From contig JBCNVA010000035.1 of assembly GCA_039630445.1 (NCBI GenBank), forward strand, positions 1 to 14,122: a DNA stretch of 14,122 bases, written 5' to 3'. Below, one piece after another: positions 6,585-12,884 of this stretch (the stretch's first letter is position 1; every line of letters starts with the position of its first letter). This DNA is from HRBIN15 sp039630445. GTDB taxonomy: Bacteria; Armatimonadota; Fimbriimonadia; Fimbriimonadales; GBS-DC. Under the pieces are notes generated by a model that had not been told where the DNA came from, searched no databases, and worked only from the letters and a program-made list of their open reading frames with translations. The translations under genes were made by a program, and so were the position numbers.

Positions 6585-8431
6585 GTCGCCACCTCCTCGC
6601 GCTTGCGTTTGAACACGATTCGCACCATGATGCCCATCCCTATGAGCAGCGCGAGCAGGAACAGGCGCGTGACCCACACGGTCCAACCTGTGCCCTGCCC
6701 CTCCACACCGTGCTGTAGGATCGTGCCGTTGAGGATGGGGACGATCACATTCAGCCAGACCCAGAAGCCCAGCACGAACATCAGAATGAGTGGTGCGATG
6801 TATTTCGCGCTATAGTAGAAGAAGCGCGGCGGGCGTAGCTGTGCCCCACGCAGAATCTCCGCCCAGATTTTGTCCGCGCCGAAAATCCACATCATCAGCA
6901 CGACCTCAAACAGGGCGAACAGAGGCGGACCGAAAGTGCCTGCCCAGAAGTCCATCACATCCAGCGAGCCGCTCAGGAAGATGCACAGGTGCGTGCTGGG
7001 CAGCCACAGCGCGCCCAGAATCGCCACCGCCTTGCCCCGCGACAGTCCGAACTCATCCTCCAGAAAAGCCACCAGCGGTTGCGCTAACGCCATCACGGAG
7101 GTAATCGCTGCGATAAAGAGCAGGAAGAACCAGAGCGCGCCCAGCACCTGCCCCAGCGGCATGAACTCGAACACAGGAGGCATCGATGCGAAGCCCAGGT
7201 AGAAGGTGCCTTGCGCCGCGATCACCTGCGCCGCCGTAATCCCGAAGAAGGTCGCCGCTGCTGGAATCGCGATCGAGCCTCCCAGCACTACCTCGGCAAA
7301 CTCGTTCGCCGAAGTGGTCGACAGCCCCGTGAGCGCCACATCATCGTTCTCGCGCACATAGGAGGCGTAGCACTGGATCGCGCCCATACCAAGGCTCAGC
7401 GAGAAAAAGATTTGCCCCGCCGCGGCGAGCCAGACCCCCGGATCCAACAGCACAAACACCTCGCGCCCGTTGCGCTCGATGTACCACTTCGGCTCCCACA
7501 GGAACGCCAGCCCGTTCAGTGGGCTAAGCGCCTCCGACACCGGATGCCCCAGCGTGAAGACGCGAATCACCAAAATCACCGCCAGAATGAAAAGCAGAGG
7601 CATGCCGATCTTTGCCAGCACCTCGATCCCGCCCGACACGCCTCGTGCCAACACAAACAGACTGAACGCGAACACGCCCAGAAACACCAGATAGCTAAAC
7701 AGCGGCGGGCGAAGTACAGCACCAACGGGCTTTCCATCGGGGGTTACAGCCCCAATATACGCTTTGCGGGCATTATCGAACGGCTTAACCACCTTCTCCT
7801 TGACAATCGCTGCCTCCAGCTTCTCCAGGCGTTGGGTCGCGTCCAAGCCCGCAATCTGCTTTTCGGACAAGTTAATCGTCTTCAGAAACTCCACCATCTT
7901 ACGGGTCGCAACGCCTTGAGTGAGGAACAGGTCGATATCGTCGCGGGTGATGGGCAGATCCCGAATCACATGGTCACGGATCTCGCCGCGCGTCAGCGCG
8001 GAAAGGTCGTCCTTGGTGATGCCCAATTGCTGCACCTTCGGCAGCTGATCAAACACCGTGTAGATGCTGTAGCCAATCGTCCAGCTGGCGAGGTAGGAGT
8101 AGTAAATAAGGATGACTGTGGGCATAAACAGCCCCAGCACGCCTAAATATTTGCTCACCCGATGGGGCCACATTAGGTGGAACATGCTGGGTGTCGTACC
8201 GTGTCCGCGCGCACCGCCATAGCGCCCCTGTGCCCATTCGAGCCACATCAGGGGGATCGCCATAAAAATAAGCGCGATGAAGTAGGGGATCATGAACGCG
8301 CCGCCACCATTCGCAGCGGCTTGCCCTGGAAAGCGCAGGAAGTTGCCGATACCGATGGCGTTGCCCGCCATCGCCAGCACCAGTCCGATGCGCGTCGCCC
8401 AACGCTCCCTCGTTTGGTTGTTGTTCGCCAT
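6581..8431 (-). CDS. Sodium-dependent NSS-family (LeuT-fold) symporter with a large loop insertion
   Basis: A 616-residue polytopic inner-membrane protein of the neurotransmitter:sodium symporter family, which uses a sodium gradient to take up amino acids or related solutes. Helix 1 carries the sodium- and substrate-site pattern AGNAIGIGNFLRFP (residues 22-35), followed by NGGGAFMIPY in helix 2. Bacterial homologues are about 450-510 residues. The excess here is largely a hydrophilic stretch of roughly 115 residues (about 128-244) between hydrophobic segments 3 and 4, where the second external loop lies. The ATG at 8431 has AAGGAGGGAGG just upstream. The small MetS-like subunit overlaps its end, suggesting a MetP-type methionine/alanine importer, but the substrate cannot be read reliably. 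The gap of 60 bases to the upstream DUF58 gene has no clear promoter. Confidence 0.93.
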   Translation of the reverse strand: MANNNQTRERWATRIGLVLAMAGNAIGIGNFLRFPGQAAANGGGAFMIPYFIALIFMAIPLMWLEWAQGRYGGARGHGTTPSMFHLMWPHRVSKYLGVLGLFMPTVILIYYSYLASWTIGYSIYTVFDQLPKVQQLGITKDDLSALTRGEIRDHVIRDLPITRDDIDLFLTQGVATRKMVEFLKTINLSEKQIAGLDATQRLEKLEAAIVKEKVVKPFDNARKAYIGAVTPDGKPVGAVLRPPLFSYLVFLGVFAFSLFVLARGVSGGIEVLAKIGMPLLFILAVILVIRVFTLGHPVSEALSPLNGLAFLWEPKWYIERNGREVFVLLDPGVWLAAAGQIFFSLSLGMGAIQCYASYVRENDDVALTGLSTTSANEFAEVVLGGSIAIPAAATFFGITAAQVIAAQGTFYLGFASMPPVFEFMPLGQVLGALWFFLLFIAAITSVMALAQPLVAFLEDEFGLSRGKAVAILGALWLPSTHLCIFLSGSLDVMDFWAGTFGPPLFALFEVVLMMWIFGADKIWAEILRGAQLRPPRFFYYSAKYIAPLILMFVLGFWVWLNVIVPILNGTILQHGVEGQGTGWTVWVTRLFLLALLIGMGIMVRIVFKRKREEVAT

Positions 8432-8491
8432 ACAGCCTCCCTCCTTGTGCTGTGTGAAGGGGGTAATTCGCCGCGGGCGTTTCGATTCCTG

Positions 8492-9367
8492 TCAATCGCG
8501 CAGGATACCCATCGGGCGTAAGCCGCGCAACAGAACCTCCTCAACAGGCTGGCTGTTGCGTGCCTGCAGGTAAAGGGCGCCAATCCGTCGGCAGGTGTTC
8601 ACGATTGCCTCGCAGTGCGCGTGGAGGCGTCTCTGGTACTCCGCCAACACGCCGCTGGTGGCGGTAACCTCCAGTGCTTCGCCTGTTTCCGCGTCAATCA
8701 GCTTTAGGTCGCCCTCCAGGTCGGGGTCTAACTCCACCTCCGAGAGGATCTGGATGACGACCAGTTCGTGGCGGCGGCTGGCAAGCGTGCGCAAGGCGTC
8801 CGTGAAGTTCTCATCCAGCCCGTCGGTCAGCAGGAACGCCATGCCAGTGGGCAGGTTCGCGTGGGCGAACCGCTGCAGGCTGCGGCTCAGGTCGCGCCCG
8901 TCGGGTTCACGCACACGCAGCCACTCGGTCAGGCGGCGGTAGCTGAGGCGTCCGCGCAACGCGCGCGTCTCACCCGTCCCGCTCCCTAACGCTACGGGAT
9001 AGACCGCATCGCCAGCAATTAGCCCCACATAGCCGAGGCAGGCAGCCAGCGAGCAGGCAAGATGATGCTTGGGGGGTTCACCGAACGCCATCGACGCGGA
9101 GCAGTCCAGCAGCAGATAGACAGGCAATTCCTGCTCATCCTGATAGGTACGCAGGTAGGCACGGTCGAGGCGGGCGAGGATGTTCCAGTCCAGATGGCGC
9201 AGGTCGTCGCCCGGCGCATAGTGGCGATAGTCGGCGAACTCTATCGATAGCCCCTTGCGCGGGGAGAGCCGTTCACCCCGAATCGTCGCCGCATGCATCT
9301 GTCGGGGCTGGAGCCGATACCGCTCCAGTCGCGCCAGCACTTCCGTCGGAACCCCTTGCCACTCCAC
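8492..9367 (-). CDS. DUF58 protein with a vWA-like MIDAS motif
   Basis: A 291-residue DUF58 protein. It shows the family core RGERLSPRKGLSIEFADYRHY, then APGDDLRHLDWNILARLDR, and a VYLLLDCSASM segment whose D-x-S-x-S is the metal-ion adhesion site of a vWA-like domain; FLLTDGLDE follows later. DUF58 proteins usually sit beside MoxR AAA ATPases and act in complex assembly or metal insertion. No MoxR gene is in this window, so this copy is isolated. The frame extends to a TTG at 9451, giving 319 residues. I prefer the GTG at 9367 because a TACAAT box sits 7 bases before it, as at other leaderless starts here, and because homology to the family begins just after (VLARLERYRL). The start is uncertain; the family is not. 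Confidence 0.9.
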   Translation of the reverse strand: MEWQGVPTEVLARLERYRLQPRQMHAATIRGERLSPRKGLSIEFADYRHYAPGDDLRHLDWNILARLDRAYLRTYQDEQELPVYLLLDCSASMAFGEPPKHHLACSLAACLGYVGLIAGDAVYPVALGSGTGETRALRGRLSYRRLTEWLRVREPDGRDLSRSLQRFAHANLPTGMAFLLTDGLDENFTDALRTLASRRHELVVIQILSEVELDPDLEGDLKLIDAETGEALEVTATSGVLAEYQRRLHAHCEAIVNTCRRIGALYLQARNSQPVEEVLLRGLRPMGILRD

Positions 9368-9374
9368 GCTCCCA

Positions 9375-9380
9375 ATTGTA
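9375..9380 (-). promoter_or_regulatory. -10-like box (GGG-TACAAT) of the DUF58 gene
   Basis: GGG-TACAAT on the minus strand ends 7 bases before the GTG at 9367, the same geometry as at 3165 and 5642. If real, it makes the codons from 9451 to 9370 non-coding. No clear -35 element is visible. Confidence 0.45.
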
Positions 9381-9480
9381 CCCTTTTCACGGAAACCTAT
9401 GCCCCTTGGTTCGTTCAATGCGGATAGGGAGGGCACGGCAGTGGCATCCAATTTGAGAGGTGCGTGGTGAATCGTTACGA

Positions 9481-9522
9481 AGCCAGCCTTCGCTGGCTAA
9501 AAACCCTGCCTTCACGGGGTTT
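9481..9522 (-). terminator. Terminator after the ubiquitin-like cassette, plus a second hairpin
   Basis: Read on the minus strand, AAACCC-loop-GGGTTTTT (9522-9501) forms a stem running into a T-tract, a plausible intrinsic terminator about 65 bases after the last cassette gene (stop at 9586). A perfect 7-bp hairpin with a 4-base loop (AGCCAGC...GCTGGCT, 9481-9498) follows at once. The 218 bp between 9368 and 9585 otherwise hold only the DUF58 promoter region. Confidence 0.65.
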
Positions 9523-9585
9523 GGTTTGTCTGTGGACAAGCTGATTTGCTTTGAGAGTTTACGGCATCGGAAACCCGAATTGGTA

Positions 9586-10137
9586 TTAATCTCCTGCCTC
9601 TTCCTCGTTATGATCCTCTACTGAATCTATATTTGTACTCGGAGCGTCCTCGCTTTCGAAGGAGTCAGTAGGGTGTGGCTCTTCTTCCTCTTGAGGCTCA
9701 TCAGCGAGTGAGGGCTGACCCTCCCTTTGCGGTTGGGCTGATTCCTCGTGCGACATGATCCCAGAGGCTTCACTTATGACAGGTGGTGCATCCTCCTGTG
9801 GGCTAAGCCGTCCCACAAGTTGCCCGATCCCCCAAGAGAGGGTGAGGATAAGCGTTATCTGCCCGATGCCCAGCAGGATGCGTTGTCCCCACGACATCTG
9901 GCGTGGAGGACGGCGAGACGCCCGCTCATGGCGCAACGCTTCTTGCAGAACCATCTGGTGGGCTGCCAGCATGCGACGCAGATGCTCTTCCAGCAGGGCG
10001 TGGAACCGCTGATCCTCTAACAGCCGTCGGAACAGCTCGCTCTCCAGCAAGTCGTCTGGGATCGGCTCAGACGGGGGCGCGCGCCGCGACCGATTTTGCT
10101 GCCAGCGGCGGTTCGGTGGGATGGGTCTACCCGACAT
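9586..10137 (-). CDS. Single-pass membrane protein with acidic tail, last gene of the ubiquitin-like cassette
   Basis: A 183-residue protein of no family known to me. In order: a basic, proline-rich N-terminus with PIPPNRRWQ (residues 5-13); a predicted helical, charged segment (about 28-75) that may form a coiled coil; one transmembrane helix (about 87-109); and a C-terminal tail of some 70 residues that is strongly acidic and presumably disordered. The basic N-terminal half should face the cytoplasm by the positive-inside rule. The ATG at 10137 has GGAGGAGG immediately upstream; an ATG six codons earlier lacks one. It overlaps the zinc-module gene by 11 bases and shares its N-terminal motif, so the two likely work together or bind a common partner. 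I infer a membrane anchor or receptor for the conjugation machinery. Confidence 0.7.
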   Translation of the reverse strand: MSGRPIPPNRRWQQNRSRRAPPSEPIPDDLLESELFRRLLEDQRFHALLEEHLRRMLAAHQMVLQEALRHERASRRPPRQMSWGQRILLGIGQITLILTLSWGIGQLVGRLSPQEDAPPVISEASGIMSHEESAQPQREGQPSLADEPQEEEEPHPTDSFESEDAPSTNIDSVEDHNEEEAGD

Positions 10138-10624
10138 CTTCCTCCTCCCAGTCATTCAGTAGTTCTTCGATGTCGAGAAGTTCGTCGTCGAGGAGTTCGT
10201 CATAGAGTTCCTCAATTTCCGCTAAGGTGGCGCGATGGTCTACGCGGATCAGATGGTTGCGGAGGCACTCCTGATGCACCCAGCGGTGTGTGGCGTCCCA
10301 CGCGATCATCTCACCTACCTGAATAGGGCGGAGGCAGGCGCGGCAGCGACCCGGATAACGAGCGGGAGTACTTACCTGCTGCAAGGGCATGTTGCGACAT
10401 TCGAGATGCACCCAGCGGGAAAGGTGCGTGTGGAGCGTGATGGGCATGCCCGGCTCAATCGCATTTCGGCAGGCGGGGCATGTGCCAGCATAGCGCGCGG
10501 GGATGACGGGCGGACCCACGACCACTACGACCACGCCATCCTCTTGAATGGGCACGGGCGGCTGCCCTTCAGGATGCCTCGCACGCTCCTCTTGCCAGCG
10601 ACGATTCTCTGGGATAGGCTTCAT
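10127..10624 (-). CDS. Tandem zinc-module (C-x2-C...H-x2-C) protein with acidic tail, cassette component
   Basis: A 165-residue protein. After an N-terminal PIPENRRWQ motif (residues 3-11) and a proline-rich linker come two copies of one module of about 40 residues, each opening with P-A-R-Y-x-G-x-C-x2-C. The ligands of the first are probably C49, C52, H73 and C76, and of the second C94, C97, H117 and C120 (the latter pair in WVH-x-EC). This C2HC layout recalls treble-clef/PARP-type fingers and not a full RING. The C-terminal 35 residues are almost all acidic or leucine, with a DELLD-type repeat. The ATG at 10624 lies 8 bases after the JAB-E1 stop with a GAGGTGA Shine-Dalgarno. By position I infer an adaptor or E3-like factor; nothing in the sequence proves ligase activity. 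Confidence 0.75.
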   Translation of the reverse strand: MKPIPENRRWQEERARHPEGQPPVPIQEDGVVVVVVGPPVIPARYAGTCPACRNAIEPGMPITLHTHLSRWVHLECRNMPLQQVSTPARYPGRCRACLRPIQVGEMIAWDATHRWVHQECLRNHLIRVDHRATLAEIEELYDELLDDELLDIEELLNDWEEEDVG

Positions 10625-10632
10625 CGTTCACC

Positions 10633-12111
10633 TCAATCGTCAAACTGATCTGCCAAGTTGGGCTGGCTCCTTGTGCGAGGCGCAGGTGGCAGGTTGCGAT
10701 GCGCAGGCGTCAAAAAGCCCTGAATGCCCTCCAGTCCCGTCGCCAGCAGGCTGCCCACCTGCTCCGCACAGAGTAAACAGTCTGGGTTACGCTCGGCATG
10801 CGCAGGAAATGCTTGCTGCGCTACAAGGTCGTAGTAAACATAGGGCTGCACCGGCAGGCAGCCCGTGCAGAGCTTAACGAACTCCCACGCTAACAGGTTC
10901 GCCACCACACCATTCAGAAACACCACCTGCGGGTTAGGGATCGGTTCACCCTGAATATAACCGTGTCGGATGGACATCTCGCGCTGTTCGGGCGTAAGTT
11001 GCTCCTCTACGCTCTGGCGCACAAGGTGTCCAAGGCAGGCGAGGCAAGCGGTCTCGCTGGGCAGCACTACCTGCACCTGTCCGCCACCCTGCACGATGCG
11101 CCCCGCCTCCGCCCGAATGCCGACCCCTGCATCCAGATAGGGTATCAGGGCGCACGCCGCCAGCAGATTCAGATACTGGCGCACCACTGCGCTATCTACT
11201 GCACCGATCATCACATCGCAGCTGAGAATGGGCAGCAATAGACCGGGCAGACGGGCATCATAGGCGACGGGCACAATCGCGGGCGATTCGGGCGGACGGA
11301 CGCGATTGAATGCTTGCGCCAGCGCCTTCACCTTGCGCCAGCGCCGACACGCGCGAGACCATGTCGCCCCCACCACCCGATTCATGTTGCTTAACTCCAG
11401 CCGATCGGGGTCAATCAGCAGGATTTGCCCGACGCCCAGCAGGGTGAGTGCCTGCGCAATCTGGGAGCCAAGCCCACCCGCGCCCACCAGCGCCACGCAC
11501 AGACTGCCTAATATCGCCTGCCCCTCTGCTCCCAGCGCGCGCACCTGACGGTCATAGATCTCCTGTTGCGCCTTGTTCAGCTCAGGAGGCGCGCCACCCA
11601 CAACATAGCGCACCTCATAAGGCGTACCCACGATACGGATGCGCTCGATCGGCACGACCTGCTGGTTCACATAATCCCACATGTGCCCGTCGAAGCTCAT
11701 ATCCGAGCCGAACACCAGCGAACCGTGCCGAAACGGAGGCGAGAGCGATTGCGTGGCAAGGAACTTTTGATAATCGCTCTGGTGATCGATGGACGAGAAG
11801 CGCGGGTTAGGCGCCCAAGGATGCGAGTGCGCCTCCAGCAGCGACAAGCCTTCGTTCGCGCAGCGCACGAGCAGCTCATGCACGAACTCGCGACGCGTAA
11901 CCACCCGACTGGCAGAGCGCTCCTCATAGCCCTCAGGCGGTACCTCGATCAGCTCCCGCACCAGAAAGACCGTCCGCATCGGCAGCTCCAGCACGCGGCA
12001 AAGCATGAAGCACTTCGACTCGACCGTTTGGTCACTCAGAAGCGCCTCGCTCAAACGCGCCCAGAGCTTGCGCGTGATCCGAACCTCACCACACGGCTGG
12101 ATCATAGCCAT
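10633..12111 (-). CDS. JAB/JAMM peptidase-E1 (ThiF-type) fusion, ubiquitin-like activating and deconjugating enzyme
   Basis: A 492-residue two-domain protein. Residues about 10-165 form a JAB/JAMM metalloprotease domain with the zinc motif HSH (95-97) followed by SSID (106-109), as in bacterial deubiquitinase-like enzymes. Residues about 180-440 form an E1/ThiF adenylating domain: YDRQ (186-189, the E1 signature whose arginine helps bind ATP in the partner subunit), the nucleotide loop GAGGLG (210-215), LIDPDRLELSNMNR (232-245), and two CxxC pairs (356/359 and 445/448) fit to hold a structural zinc. A catalytic transthiolation cysteine is not obvious; C415 and C418 are candidates. The C-terminus is proline- and basic-rich, ending DQFDD. 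JAB-E1 fusions beside E2 genes are known from bacterial ubiquitin-like operons. No Shine-Dalgarno precedes the ATG at 12111; the ATG two codons on is an alternative. Confidence 0.92.
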   Translation of the reverse strand: MAMIQPCGEVRITRKLWARLSEALLSDQTVESKCFMLCRVLELPMRTVFLVRELIEVPPEGYEERSASRVVTRREFVHELLVRCANEGLSLLEAHSHPWAPNPRFSSIDHQSDYQKFLATQSLSPPFRHGSLVFGSDMSFDGHMWDYVNQQVVPIERIRIVGTPYEVRYVVGGAPPELNKAQQEIYDRQVRALGAEGQAILGSLCVALVGAGGLGSQIAQALTLLGVGQILLIDPDRLELSNMNRVVGATWSRACRRWRKVKALAQAFNRVRPPESPAIVPVAYDARLPGLLLPILSCDVMIGAVDSAVVRQYLNLLAACALIPYLDAGVGIRAEAGRIVQGGGQVQVVLPSETACLACLGHLVRQSVEEQLTPEQREMSIRHGYIQGEPIPNPQVVFLNGVVANLLAWEFVKLCTGCLPVQPYVYYDLVAQQAFPAHAERNPDCLLCAEQVGSLLATGLEGIQGFLTPAHRNLPPAPRTRSQPNLADQFDD

Positions 12112-12126
12112 TTGGAATGAGGGATC

Positions 12127-12165
12127 AGGGCTTAGGGGACACGAATTCCTAAACCCTAACCCCTA
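12127..12165. repeat. Short inverted repeat with telomere-like TTAGGG/CCCTAA units
   Basis: The 59-bp gap between the E2-like and JAB-E1 genes holds GGGCTTAGG (12128-12136) and its near-complement CCTAAACCC (12148-12156); TAGGGG/CCCCTA also pair. It can form an RNA hairpin and resembles small dispersed extragenic palindromes. It occupies the space where a Shine-Dalgarno for the JAB-E1 gene would be expected. Confidence 0.55.
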
Positions 12166-12170
12166 CTAAC

Positions 12171-12617
12171 TTAGCGGCGCCAGCGTTCGAACGCCTTTTT
12201 AATCAGTTCACAGACGCTGAGCAGGGAGTGCCCCGAGAGGGGGTTGGCAGCGGGTTTCCACTCGTGGATATGCAGGCAGCAAGCGGTCCAGCCCTTCAGT
12301 GCAGGCGGTTCCTGACGAAACTGGCGGCGGTTCGGGTCATAGGAGGTGTCGCCATAGAATACATGAGGCGGGCGCTGCCCGTTTGCCAGGCGCAGGTTGT
12401 AATCCACATAGAACCAGTCGGGTGGGGTCTGTGGATAGTTCGGCGGCAACAGGATCAGCACATCGGTGGTCGAGTAGTTATAGCCACGAGGGAGGGGGAA
12501 GTCGTAGATGATGACCCACCCCCCCGCTTCATCATCGTAGGCGGCGTGCTTGGTCTGCGAGTAGTAGACAGCCGCTAACGCGGCTTCCGCAGCAATACGC
12601 TGCAGACGCTCGTTCAC
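12171..12617 (-). CDS. E2-like ubiquitin-conjugating enzyme (bacterial)
   Basis: A 148-residue UBC-fold protein. Features of E2 enzymes are visible in order: an N-terminal helix; a strand region WVIIYDFPLP (about 34-43); DVLILLPPNYPQTPPDWFYVD (52-72), the bacterial counterpart of the eukaryotic 'YP..PP' strand-turn; and WTACCLHIHEWKPAAN (110-125), equivalent to the E2 catalytic 'C-L-x-I-x-x-W-x-P' segment, so C113 or C114 is the probable thioester cysteine. The eukaryotic HPN tripeptide is not visible. I believe it is closest to the Pfam prokaryotic E2 family E type, a subfamily guess made by eye. The start is a GTG at 12617 with only a weak GGGGTGG ahead of it. It lies 32 bases after the small GG protein gene and 59 before the JAB-E1 gene. 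Confidence 0.87.
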   Translation of the reverse strand: MNERLQRIAAEAALAAVYYSQTKHAAYDDEAGGWVIIYDFPLPRGYNYSTTDVLILLPPNYPQTPPDWFYVDYNLRLANGQRPPHVFYGDTSYDPNRRQFRQEPPALKGWTACCLHIHEWKPAANPLSGHSLLSVCELIKKAFERWRR

Positions 12618-12649
12618 TTCCAGCCACCCCCGAATTAAGGGTTATGCCC

Positions 12650-12856
12650 TTAGCGGAGACCGCCATCCTCCCAGCGCGGCAGCTGCGTCACCGAAGGCGC
12701 CTGGCGAATCACTTCCTCAGGCTTGGGCGGAGCAACGGGCGTGATCGCCGGGTTGTGAGATGGCTCGTTCGTGGTGGCAGGCAGGATGGGCGCGAGCGTG
12801 ATCTCGTAATCGACGCCGTTCAGCTTGACCTTCTCTGTAACTGCGGACTTGCTCAT
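12650..12856 (-). CDS. Small C-terminal GG protein, candidate modifier of the E1/E2 cassette
   Basis: A 68-residue protein, first gene of the cassette. The start at 12856 has GGAGGG at good spacing; ATGs further upstream overlap the promoter. Residues 7-20 (TEKVKLNGVDYEIT) look like a beta-hairpin reminiscent of the first two strands of bacterial ubiquitin-like domains. Residues 22-60 are rich in Pro, Ala, Thr and Val and probably disordered, so there is no room for a complete beta-grasp fold. The end, LPRWEDGGLR, carries a Gly-Gly followed by two residues, as in ubiquitin-like precursors that a protease trims to expose GG. With a JAB domain and an E1 in the same operon, the natural inference is that this is the tag. 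It could instead be a substrate, a RiPP-like peptide or a regulator. No homologue is recognised. Confidence 0.7.
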   Translation of the reverse strand: MSKSAVTEKVKLNGVDYEITLAPILPATTNEPSHNPAITPVAPPKPEEVIRQAPSVTQLPRWEDGGLR

Positions 12857-12878
12857 CGTTCGTCCCTCCATTGCTTCC

Positions 12879-12884
12879 ATGATA
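12879..12884 (-). promoter_or_regulatory. -10-like box (GGGG-TATCAT) of the ubiquitin-like cassette
   Basis: GGGG-TATCAT on the minus strand gives a predicted start near 12872 and a leader of about 16 bases with GGAGGG. A consensus TTGACA (12901-12896) lies upstream but only 11 bases away, too close for an ordinary -35. It is divergent from the lspA promoter within a 99-bp gap. Confidence 0.5.

Noticed and set aside
7211..8146. A 311-codon open frame on the plus strand opposite the symporter gene
   Set aside because: It is antisense to a well-supported NSS transporter, its composition (Arg, His, Gln rich) is that of a shadow of GC-rich coding DNA, and it has no recognisable domain.
10127..10230. 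The tandem GTTCGTC-type DNA repeats as a non-coding repeat array
   Set aside because: They are irregular and fully explained by the acidic-leucine coding sequence of the zinc-module protein.
9586..12856. Assignment of the cassette to type II CBASS or to the Pup/proteasome pathway
   Set aside because: There is no cyclic-nucleotide synthase or effector, no PafA ligase, no Mpa/ARC ATPase and no proteasome gene in the window.
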